Part shown: in pieces, positions 1 through 7,090 of the stretch
Layout of the letters: the number at the start of each line of letters is the position of its first letter
Position numbering within the stretch: position 1 is the stretch's first letter
Origin: Leucobacter chromiiresistens
GTDB lineage: Bacteria; Actinomycetota; Actinomycetes; Actinomycetales; Microbacteriaceae
Reading direction: 5' to 3'
NCBI RefSeq assembly: GCF_001477055.1
Contig: NZ_LDRK01000026.1
Coordinates: 1-64,000, forward strand
Length of the DNA: 64,000 bases
Program-made: the position numbers and the translations under genes
The notes under the pieces: generated by a model
The model's input: the letters and a program-made list of their open reading frames with translations, nothing else
Told to the model about the DNA's origin: nothing
Database searches by the model: none

Positions 1-26
1 AGGCGCGGCGTCTTGCATGAGCAGCC

Positions 27-69
27 GGCTGGGCCCGACCGCCGCGCGGCGCGGCGGTCGGGCCCAGCC
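27..69. terminator. Long perfect hairpin downstream of the VAO-type gene
   Basis: A 19-bp perfect inverted repeat (27-45 and 51-69) encloses a 5-nt loop. It lies about 64 nt beyond the stop of the oxidase gene on the minus strand, so it probably ends that transcript. No T-run follows on either strand, so it may work as a bidirectional or mRNA-stabilising hairpin. Positions 1-26 and 70-132 show nothing else. Confidence 0.55.
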
Positions 70-132
70 GATGACACGGCCGGTTCGCGCGGTGGCAGGA
101 GCCGGCGAGCCGCACCGAGCAGCCGGACGCGC

Positions 133-1764
133 CTACCGCGATGAGCGGTTCGGGCGCAGGCGCTCCGGCCAGATCCCGGACTTGCCCGGGTTCAGAATGC
201 CGTTCGGGTCGAGCGCATCCTTGATGCGTTCCGCGAAGGCGCGCTGGATGTGGTCGTTGAAGCGGTACGTCTCGACGACCTGCTCGGCGAGGACGTTGTG
301 CGTGCGATAGATTCCGTAGCCCTCCTGCGCTCCGGTAGTGATGAGCTCACGGGTCATCTGCAGCGTCTCCGCGCGACTCCGCTGATCGGTGACGTCGTAT
401 AGCGGCAGGCAGATGTGATGCATCTCGCGGAGCCCGATGATGAACTGCGCGAGGTAGTCCTTGCCGTACGCATCTGAAATGCGCTGCGTATCGGAGAACT
501 GCGTCGCCGCGTCCGGGCCGCTCGGCGCGGAGACCGGGGCGTAGAAGAAGTGCCCGGCGTTCGGGAACCAGTCGAATACGGCCGCCGAATGACGGTTCGG
601 CACCCCGGTGTTCAGCAGATGACGCGCGTGCAACAGGTCGGCCCTCCGATCACCGAAGGCCGGCGGAAGCGTCTCATTCGTCTCGAACCGTGCGCCCTCG
701 ATCTGCGAATAGGCGCCTTCGATGATCTCGAGATAGCGGTCGACCTGCCAGCGCGGTCCGTAGCACGTGCCGTACAGGATCCAGTACCCCGAGTCGAGGG
801 CATCGATCATGCGCTGTTTGGCCTCGGCGGTCAGCGGACCGGGATCCTGCTGCCACTCGTCGCGACGCGAGACGCACGCGGCGTCGAAGACGATGTTGCG
901 CACGATCGGCACGGATTGAATGGGTGCCATGCCGATGCGGAGCGGCAGGGTGATCTCCATGATCGCCGCGAGATCCTCCTCGCGCGGGAAGGTGATGGCG
1001 AAGGTCACTGCCGATTCGGGCTTGGGCATGAGCTGCATGCCCATCCGCGTGCAGATGCCGTAGTTCGACTGCTCGAAGAGTCCCTCGACGGAGGGCCCGA
1101 TCCCGCCCGCGTAGAGATGCCAGGCTTCGGATTCGGGCAGGCCGCCCATGCCGGTGCGCAGCACCTCCCCATCGGGCAGCACCACCTCCATGCCGCATCG
1201 CCACATCGCATGATCGCCGTAGGGGGTGTAGCCGACGCCGTGATCCATCGTGTTTCCGATGACGCTGCCCCAGTCGAGCTCTGCGGGATCGATCATGAGC
1301 TGCGCACCCGACTCCTCCACCGCTCGATGCAGTGTCGCGTAGTCGACGCCCGGCTCCACTACCGCGTAGGCGAGCTTCTCGTTGATCTCGAGTACTCGGT
1401 TCATGCGCTTGCCGAGATGCAGCAGCACGGATCCGGTCACCATCGGGGACGACCCGCCGTACCCGAGATTGCGTCCGGTGGAGAACGCGTGCAGCGGAAT
1501 GAGGAACTCGTTCGCGATGCGCACGATCGCCTGAACGTCGGCGGTGCTGCCGGGCCACACGACCGCTCCGCCGCGGAACTCGTCTCCGTCGGTCACCGGA
1601 AAGCGATCGTCGTACTGCCGCACGGTCGCGTCGTCGACGTGCACGTTCTCGGCGCCGATCGCCTCGCGCATCCGGTCGATCGCGGCGATGAAGTGCTCGG
1701 CGCCGACCCCGGGCGGCAGGTGGCTGATCGTCTCGCCGAATGCGTCGGTTCGGGCTGTCGACAT
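133..1764 (-). CDS. Vanillyl-alcohol oxidase / 4-alkylphenol oxidase family flavoprotein
   Basis: FAD-linked oxidase of 543 residues, the usual size for the VAO/4-cresol-dehydrogenase group. Members oxidise para-substituted phenols (vanillyl alcohol, eugenol, 4-ethylphenol), by hydroxylation or by desaturation to vinylphenols. The N-terminal PCMH-type FAD domain carries GRNLGYGG (residues 97-104). The block GNTMDHGVGYTPYGDH ends at 185, and its Asp184 matches the catalytic Asp170 of fungal VAO. His405 in NAGHFF matches the His that binds FAD covalently in VAO, and Tyr486-Arg487 in GIYRTH match the phenolate-binding pair. These pairings rest on recalled alignments. The ATG at 1764 is chosen because GAAGGAG precedes it; an in-frame start 42 nt upstream lacks one. 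It is the last gene of the cluster, 169 nt after the AraC regulator. The exact substrate is unknown. Confidence 0.9.
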   Translation of the reverse strand: MSTARTDAFGETISHLPPGVGAEHFIAAIDRMREAIGAENVHVDDATVRQYDDRFPVTDGDEFRGGAVVWPGSTADVQAIVRIANEFLIPLHAFSTGRNLGYGGSSPMVTGSVLLHLGKRMNRVLEINEKLAYAVVEPGVDYATLHRAVEESGAQLMIDPAELDWGSVIGNTMDHGVGYTPYGDHAMWRCGMEVVLPDGEVLRTGMGGLPESEAWHLYAGGIGPSVEGLFEQSNYGICTRMGMQLMPKPESAVTFAITFPREEDLAAIMEITLPLRIGMAPIQSVPIVRNIVFDAACVSRRDEWQQDPGPLTAEAKQRMIDALDSGYWILYGTCYGPRWQVDRYLEIIEGAYSQIEGARFETNETLPPAFGDRRADLLHARHLLNTGVPNRHSAAVFDWFPNAGHFFYAPVSAPSGPDAATQFSDTQRISDAYGKDYLAQFIIGLREMHHICLPLYDVTDQRSRAETLQMTRELITTGAQEGYGIYRTHNVLAEQVVETYRFNDHIQRAFAERIKDALDPNGILNPGKSGIWPERLRPNRSSR

Positions 1765-1933
1765 GGGTGAACTCCTTCGTTCGTACGGTGTCATGCGCCC
1801 ATTCATGGGGCGGTGCGAGCCAGCGTAGGGAGATCCGCGAAGCGCCGGATCGCGGGTTCGTTTTCGGGATACGCGCCTCCCGCCCGTGCGCGAGCACGCG
1901 GCGCGGGCTCGGCCTGCTTCGCGCGTGCTCGGC

Positions 1934-2944
1934 CTACTTCGCGCGCGTCTCCGAGGGGAGCTCGCCGAACTCGCGCTGGTAGAGCGCCGAGAAGCGTCCG
2001 AGGTGCGCGAAGCCGTGGCGCCGGGCCACGGCGCTCACACGTTCGTCGGCACCGGAGTCCCGGAGTTCGCGGCGCACCCGGTGCAGGCGCTCGGTGCGCT
2101 GAGCGCGCATCGGCGTCTCCCCGCGCACGTCGCGGAACGCGGCCTGCACGCTGCGGCCGCTGACGCCCGCGTACTCGGCGATGGCGCCGAGTGCGAGCGG
2201 CGGCCCGCTCGAGTAGGTGATCGCCTCGAGCGCTCGCTCGACGATCAGCGAGTTCGCGGCGGTCGTGCCCTCCGTTCCGGCTCCGGTGCCGGAGCCACGC
2301 ACGGCGCCGGGCGTTCCGGAGTCGGCATCTCCGAGCACTCCGGCGACGAATCCGTCGACGCAGCGTTCGGCGAGGAACGCGGCAAGACCGGCGTCCATGT
2401 CGGGCATGCGATGCGCGCGCGCGATGAGGTCCCGGGTGAATGCGATCCACGAGCGCGCAGCACCGGCCGTGACATCGAGCACCGGTGCGAAGGCGGCAGC
2501 CTCCTCGGTGCCCAGCTCCTGAGCGAGCCGTCGCTCGACCAGCCGCCGGTCGAGCTTCACCGCGAGCATGACGCACGGCTGCTCCCATCCGCTGATCGCG
2601 GTGTCGACATCGGGGGTGTATATCGCTGCTCGGGAGCGTGTCGCCTGAATGCGTCGGTCGCCTATCGACGTGCGCAGCGATCCGCGCAGCGGTACATTGC
2701 ACTGGAAGGCGGTCTCGTAGGGCGCCGTGTCGATCCTGATCCCCGTGGAATAGCTCAGCAGACCCGCCGTCACCGGGCCGAGCATGGCGGCGTGAGCAGT
2801 GAACGTGAAGTCCGGGCCCGAACGGGGGGCTGCCAGCATGGTCAGCTGATGCGGGTAATACAGGAGCGCCCCGAGCTCGCGCGCGGCGCCGAGCGAGTGG
2901 ACGTGCGCGGCGACGCCCACCCGCTCGATCGGCTGCTGAGACAT
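1934..2944 (-). CDS. AraC-family transcriptional regulator
   Basis: Protein of 336 residues. The N-terminal half resembles the effector/cupin-like domain of AraC_binding_2-type regulators of aromatic catabolism. After a Gly/Thr-rich linker near residue 215, the C-terminal ~100 residues form the paired AraC helix-turn-helix, ending in the typical GFAHLGRFSALYQREFGE block. The ATG at 2944 lies one base after the stop of the flavin reductase, so the regulator is probably translated with the catabolic genes and would respond to their substrate. The frame stays open far upstream, but that part is the reductase gene read out of frame. It likely controls the oxidase just downstream, the styA-like operon, or both. 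Confidence 0.87.
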   Translation of the reverse strand: MSQQPIERVGVAAHVHSLGAARELGALLYYPHQLTMLAAPRSGPDFTFTAHAAMLGPVTAGLLSYSTGIRIDTAPYETAFQCNVPLRGSLRTSIGDRRIQATRSRAAIYTPDVDTAISGWEQPCVMLAVKLDRRLVERRLAQELGTEEAAAFAPVLDVTAGAARSWIAFTRDLIARAHRMPDMDAGLAAFLAERCVDGFVAGVLGDADSGTPGAVRGSGTGAGTEGTTAANSLIVERALEAITYSSGPPLALGAIAEYAGVSGRSVQAAFRDVRGETPMRAQRTERLHRVRRELRDSGADERVSAVARRHGFAHLGRFSALYQREFGELPSETRAK

Positions 2945-2945
2945 G

Positions 2946-3446
2946 TCAGGCCGCGGCTCCGACCGCGTGGAAGGCGCGGCTGTCGTACACGAGGGCCTGC
3001 GCGTCGGAGCGGAAGCGGATCGCGTCGATCTCGACGAAGAACACGCTGTGCGTGCCCCGCTCGAGCGTGCTGGTGATGCGCCCGGTGAGCGCCACCCGCG
3101 CGTCGCGCAGCGTGGGAATGCCGCCGAGATCCTGCCAGACGTCCCAGGCGAAGCGATCCTCCATCGGCACCTTCGTCTGGCCCGAGAAGTGCCGCGCCAG
3201 GTCCTCCTGATCGCCCGCGAGCACGTTGAGCGCGAGACGTCCATTGGCGGCGAAGACGTCGTGGGCGGAACTTCCGCGGTTGATGCACACCAGGATCGTC
3301 GGCGGAGCATCGGTGACGGAGCATGCAGCGCTCACCGTGATGCCCAGACGGCCGTGCGGGCCGTCCGTGGTGACCACGTGCACTGCTGCCGCGAGATTCG
3401 CCATCGCCTGGCGGAACTCGAGCTGGCGAGGATCGAGATCGGTCAT
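2946..3446 (-). CDS. NAD(P)H:flavin reductase, small component of the two-component monooxygenase
   Basis: A 166-residue flavin-reductase-like (FMN-binding split barrel) protein, the length of StyB/HpaC-type reductases that feed reduced FAD to a partner oxygenase. Typical blocks are FRQAMANLAAAVHVVTTDG at the N-terminus, GITVSAACSVTDAPPTILV (FMN-binding strand), a Leu/Asn-rich NVLAGDQEDLARHFSG segment, and a C-terminal H in FHAVG. The ATG at 3446 has GGAAGGGAG upstream and overlaps the EthD-like gene by 4 nt (ATGA). It presumably serves the styrene-monooxygenase-like gene two positions upstream. Placing an EthD gene between oxygenase and reductase departs from the usual styA-styB order. Confidence 0.88.
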   Translation of the reverse strand: MTDLDPRQLEFRQAMANLAAAVHVVTTDGPHGRLGITVSAACSVTDAPPTILVCINRGSSAHDVFAANGRLALNVLAGDQEDLARHFSGQTKVPMEDRFAWDVWQDLGGIPTLRDARVALTGRITSTLERGTHSVFFVEIDAIRFRSDAQALVYDSRAFHAVGAAA

Positions 3447-3763
3447 GATGCGCTCCCTTCCGAGACGGGATAGTCGATGATGGTGGCGCCGCCCGAGGCG
3501 TAGTTCGGCACATCGGCCGCGACGGCCCGGCCTTCGGGCGACGCCATTGCTGCGCGGAAGTCCGCAGCGCTCGCGAACTCGGCTTCGAAGACGGCGAAGT
3601 AGGCGGGGGCCGAGCCGTCGGGTTCCGGCTGCACATCCGTCGTGTACCGCCACGCCTGCAGGCGCGGCAGCTTCGCCGCGAGCGGCAGGTGCGTGGACAC
3701 GTAGTAGTCGATGAATGCGTCGGGGTCGGCGGGCTGCGGGTAGAGGACGACGAGTTTATGCAT
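3443..3763 (-). CDS. EthD-family dimeric alpha+beta barrel protein
   Basis: A 106-residue protein starting MHKLVVLYPQPADPDAFIDYY, typical of the EthD/REDY ferredoxin-like fold. Family members are small homodimers; some help degrade ethers and aromatics, and related barrels act as isomerases or monooxygenases. The middle carries the usual HLPLAAKLPRLQAW segment, with a C-terminal DYPVSEG tail. It starts 12 nt after the styA-like stop and overlaps the flavin reductase start by 4 nt, so it belongs to the same operon. It could handle the product of the oxygenase, such as an epoxide or quinone methide, but the sequence alone does not fix its reaction. Confidence 0.83.
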   Translation of the reverse strand: MHKLVVLYPQPADPDAFIDYYVSTHLPLAAKLPRLQAWRYTTDVQPEPDGSAPAYFAVFEAEFASAADFRAAMASPEGRAVAADVPNYASGGATIIDYPVSEGSAS

Positions 3764-3775
3764 GTGCGGGATCCT

Positions 3776-5026
3776 TCACTGGTCGGAGGCGCCGGCAGTC
3801 GCCGGTGCCGTGGCTTCGACGGCCGCTGCGACGCGGTCCGGGGTGCCGAGGAGGTCGATCTGTCGAATCGGGTAGTTGAAGTTCTCGGTGAAGCGATTCG
3901 CGAGTTCCGGGTTGTGCACCATCTCCGAGAACAGGTGCGGAATCTGCGGGGCCGGCGGCAGCTGGATGATGGTGTTCACCCAGTCGGTCGACGCCTCGAG
4001 CCGTTCCGCGCGACGGCGTGCGACCTTGCGCATGAACCGCTCGTCGAACACTCGATCCTCTCGGATCGCGTCGGCCACGACTTTCGCAGAGTACGTGGCG
4101 GAGTTCGCCCCCTGCGCCTGCACCGGGTCGACAGTCATGTGCACGTCGCCGAGGGCGAGCAGGTATCTGCCGTTCGGCAGAAGCACGAAGTCTTCGCGGA
4201 GCACCGGGGTGACGGCTCCCTGGAGAATGTCACGAGCATCCGATTGCAGTACGAACTCCGCCTCGTTCACCCGTTCGGAGACGGAGGGATGGAACTCGCG
4301 CAGCATCTGCAGGGTGAGCTCGCGATAGGCTGCCGGATCCTCCTCGTACCTCCGATCCGTGAGCGCCTCCTGCGGTCCGCCCGGCACGCTTTCGAAGAGC
4401 AGCGCGTGCACCGGCCCGGAGAACGACCACATCGGCAGGGCGAGCAGCTCGCCGGCTGGTGGCGCCACGCTGATCTCGACACCGCGGGGGTCGCGAGGTG
4501 CGACGCCCTTCCAGAACCCGACTGCGAGCTTGCGCTGCGGGCTCGTGTAGGGGGACTTCTCCTCTCGGCGGGGGAAGAGTGCACCGATCTCGCCCTTGCC
4601 CGTCGAGACGACGACGAGATCGTGGACCTCGGTGAGCTGTTCGATCTCCGCAACCGAGAGGTCGCGGATCTCGAGGAGGCCGCCGCGCCTCTCGAACTCG
4701 GCCATGAGCTCGGGCAGATAGATGCGGTAGTCGAGGATGCGAGCCGGCTCCTCGAACTTGCCGGTGAACCGGCGATCGTCACCCCAGCCGTTGTAGTGGT
4801 AGTGGTACGAGTACTCCGCATCGGTGCCGGGCCAGTCCGCGATGCCGAGTTCGCGCTCGATATCGATGGTCGCGCTCATATGGGCCACGCTGTTCATGAT
4901 CTTGCCGTCGCGCACCTGATCTGCGGTGCGGTTGGTGTAGATGGTCACGTCCAGGTCTTGCTGCAGGAGATGGAGACCGAGATGCAGCCCTGCGACCCCT
5001 GCTCCGATGATGCCGATGGTGGTCAT
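3776..5026 (-). CDS. Styrene-monooxygenase-like FAD-dependent oxygenase (StyA family)
   Basis: A 416-residue group-E flavoprotein monooxygenase, essentially the length of StyA. The Rossmann motif GAGVAG is at residues 8-13, and a second FAD block with GD at 293-294 is followed by DPVQAQGAN (300-308). As I recall, true styrene monooxygenases carry N-x-V-x-H near 46-50 and Tyr/His near 73/76, whereas indole monooxygenases carry S-x-Q-x-M and V/I. Here Asn45-Val47-His49 and Tyr72/His75 match the styrene type. It would epoxidise a vinyl-aromatic side chain using FADH2 from the reductase two genes downstream. It is first in its operon, with a 191-bp upstream region containing operator-like repeats. 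Confidence 0.88.
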   Translation of the reverse strand: MTTIGIIGAGVAGLHLGLHLLQQDLDVTIYTNRTADQVRDGKIMNSVAHMSATIDIERELGIADWPGTDAEYSYHYHYNGWGDDRRFTGKFEEPARILDYRIYLPELMAEFERRGGLLEIRDLSVAEIEQLTEVHDLVVVSTGKGEIGALFPRREEKSPYTSPQRKLAVGFWKGVAPRDPRGVEISVAPPAGELLALPMWSFSGPVHALLFESVPGGPQEALTDRRYEEDPAAYRELTLQMLREFHPSVSERVNEAEFVLQSDARDILQGAVTPVLREDFVLLPNGRYLLALGDVHMTVDPVQAQGANSATYSAKVVADAIREDRVFDERFMRKVARRRAERLEASTDWVNTIIQLPPAPQIPHLFSEMVHNPELANRFTENFNYPIRQIDLLGTPDRVAAAVEATAPATAGASDQ

Positions 5027-5082
5027 GCCGGTTTCACTTTCCGATCAGGACGCGAATCGTCCGCGTCATTGCGTTCGTCTGC

Positions 5083-5123
5083 TCGATATGCGAACTACGT
5101 CTGTCGAATAGTTCGATATGTGA
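5083..5123. promoter_or_regulatory. Candidate operator region of the styA-like operon
   Basis: The gap between the IclR gene and the styA-like start has an exact 5-3-5 palindrome, TCGAATAGTTCGA (5104-5116). It also has a direct repeat TCGATATG at 5083-5090 and 5113-5120, spaced 30 bp (three helical turns). IclR-family proteins bind short palindromes of this form, and the IclR gene is the upstream neighbour. Which regulator (IclR or AraC) binds is inference. Confidence 0.4.
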
Positions 5124-5217
5124 GCTCAATGTTACGCGCGCGTGACAGACGGACGCATCGGCTTCGCAAAATGGATAGTTGCGCGTGCAGCCAGGCCAGC
5201 GGAAGAGCAGGTGGGGG

Positions 5218-5925
5218 TCAGTGCGACCAGACGTCGGCGGGGCGCTCGACCCTGAGCGCTGCGTGCTGCAGCGCCGGAATCACCTCTCGGACCTCGTGCG
5301 CGCCATTGGGGAAGATCACCGCGATGCTCGCCGGTTGGCCGTCCGGCAGCTCGAGCGGTTTCGCGACCGCTTCGAAGCCCGGGAAGGGAGAACCCTTCGT
5401 GTGCACGTGGCCGATGCTCCGGGCGAGTGCGATCTCGTCGGCTTCGTACTCACGCGCTTCGCCGCGCGCGAGGATCGCCATACCCGGTGCCCCGTCCGTC
5501 AGCAGGAAGCGAGTGCTGCGCCGGATCGCAACCGCGGCGGAACGATGCGACGGTCGAATCGACGCGAGCACGACGGCGTGGTCCTTCTGCGGAACCGAGA
5601 AGATGGCGGTTGCGGAGGTGGCTTCGGCAAGCTCATCGAGCACCTCTTCGATCCGCAACTCGGAGTTGCTCACGCCCGCCTCTGCGAGCGCCGCGATTCC
5701 CGTGCCGAGCGTGTAGCGCCCGTCGGCCGCTCGAGTGACGAAGGTGTAGTCCTCCAGCGTGCGAAGAATGCGATACACCACCGAGCGATGCAGGCCCAGG
5801 GCGTCGGCGAGTTGCTGACTGGTTCGCCTCTGACCGTCGGCGAGCATCTGCAGCGCATCGAGGCCTCGCTCGAGCGTTTGCGAGCGCACGGCGCGGTTCT
5901 TCGCTTCGGTCATGATGCTTGCCAT
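5218..5925 (-). CDS. IclR-family transcriptional regulator
   Basis: A 235-residue regulator. The N-terminal winged helix (about residues 14-75) includes LERGLDALQMLADGQ and LADALGLHRSVVYRILRTLE. A C-terminal IclR effector domain follows from about 85. It is slightly shorter than most family members (about 250-270). IclR proteins commonly control aromatic catabolism and bind the promoter of the adjacent operon; here that is the styA-like operon starting 192 nt downstream in the same direction. The first ATG (5925) lacks a good ribosome site, so the ATG at 5913 (MTEAKN) is an equally possible start. It follows the serine hydrolase gene by 55 nt. Confidence 0.87.
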   Translation of the reverse strand: MASIMTEAKNRAVRSQTLERGLDALQMLADGQRRTSQQLADALGLHRSVVYRILRTLEDYTFVTRAADGRYTLGTGIAALAEAGVSNSELRIEEVLDELAEATSATAIFSVPQKDHAVVLASIRPSHRSAAVAIRRSTRFLLTDGAPGMAILARGEAREYEADEIALARSIGHVHTKGSPFPGFEAVAKPLELPDGQPASIAVIFPNGAHEVREVIPALQHAALRVERPADVWSH

Positions 5926-5980
5926 GCTATCGGGGGAGCGAGAGACGTACGACGCCGGCGCCCATTCGGGGCCGGTGGTC

Positions 5981-6880
5981 TCATCGTCTACGCAGTGCAG
6001 GGTCCTTTCCGGGCAGAGGGAGCTTCCGTTCCAGTCTGGCGGCGATCCGGTCGGCTCGTCCGCTGCGGTGGCCGAGGGTATGCACCGTGATCACCCGCGA
6101 TCCGTCGTAGGAGACGCCGATGAACGCCCCGTGATGGAGGTTGTGACCGTTGTGCCACCAGAGGGCGTCATCGGCCATCCATCCGAACGGCTTCGCGCCG
6201 TTCGACTGAGCAGCGACCGCGGTGGCGTACTGTTCGAGCGCATCGAAGGTGCCGTGCACTCCACCCGCGCCGATGAACGGACCGGTGTCCGTCCACTGGC
6301 GGAGGATGCCGCCGGTCCATGAGCGCAGCAGCGGCACGCGCTTCGGGTCGGGGCTGATCGATACACCGGAGATGCCGAGTGGTGCGAACACCTCATCCAT
6401 GGCGAGGGCCCACCAATCGCGGCCGGAAGCGACCTCGAGCAACCGGGTCAGCACCGCGTATCCCAGGTTGGAGTACCTGAACGACCCAGCGGTGCCATCG
6501 AGCTGCTCCGCGAGCGTCGGCAGCACCTCCGCGTCGAAGTACTCGTTCGTGTACTTCGCGTAGGGGTCTCGCGCTTCCCCCAGGGTCGCGACCATGTTCC
6601 GAGGAGCTTGGGGCAGACCGGACGTGTGCGTCGCCAACGCGAGAACATCGACGGTGCGCGGCAGCTGCGTCTCCGGGAAGTACTCGCTCACGGGGTCCGA
6701 GAGGTCGATGATGCCTGCATGTGCAAGACGCTCCGTGATCCGAGCGGTGACGGTCTTGCTGATCGATCCCCACTCGAGCATCGGAGCACCGAGGTGCAGC
6801 GGCCCCATCCGCTCGACCGTGATCCCACCGCGATCGCGGACCCGGTACGCCGTGCTCCTGCGACATACCAACCAACTCAT
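5981..6880 (-). CDS. Serine hydrolase of the beta-lactamase (class C/ PBP-like) superfamily
   Basis: A 299-residue protein with the SxxK motif SISK (Ser39-Lys42) and YSN (136-138), the catalytic signature of class-C beta-lactamase-like esterases and peptidases. The third motif is probably the HNG in WWHNGHN near residue 260. No signal peptide is seen from the ATG at 6880, so it is probably cytoplasmic, as many esterases of this superfamily are. The frame is open 186 nt further upstream, but that stretch is Arg-rich and has no ribosome site. It precedes iclR on the same strand and may hydrolyse an ester or lactone in the neighbouring pathway; this is inferred from position only. The 210 bp upstream hold no recognisable gene. 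Confidence 0.8.
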   Translation of the reverse strand: MSWLVCRRSTAYRVRDRGGITVERMGPLHLGAPMLEWGSISKTVTARITERLAHAGIIDLSDPVSEYFPETQLPRTVDVLALATHTSGLPQAPRNMVATLGEARDPYAKYTNEYFDAEVLPTLAEQLDGTAGSFRYSNLGYAVLTRLLEVASGRDWWALAMDEVFAPLGISGVSISPDPKRVPLLRSWTGGILRQWTDTGPFIGAGGVHGTFDALEQYATAVAAQSNGAKPFGWMADDALWWHNGHNLHHGAFIGVSYDGSRVITVHTLGHRSGRADRIAARLERKLPLPGKDPALRRR

Positions 6881-7090
6881 GCCTGCGAGCCTATCGGCCC
6901 GGGCGGAGGCCGTGCTCGCCAGGAAAGAGCCGATCCGCGCAGTGCCCGGGCGCGCTCCGATGGTTCGCCTCACAGGCGCGCATTGCTCGTGGACGAGAGA
7001 AACGACCCGCTCGACCCGCTGCGGGTGCCACCCTCCGGGCACCCGCAGCGACAAGCGTCTGCACACGTCGGTCGAGCTGCGCCCGACGGA

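Noticed and set aside
5104-5116. A second SOS box
   Set aside because: TCGAATAGTTCGA resembles a LexA site, but the half-sites are TCGAA/TTCGA with a 3-nt spacer instead of TCGAAC-N4-GTTCGA. An IclR-type operator fits better.
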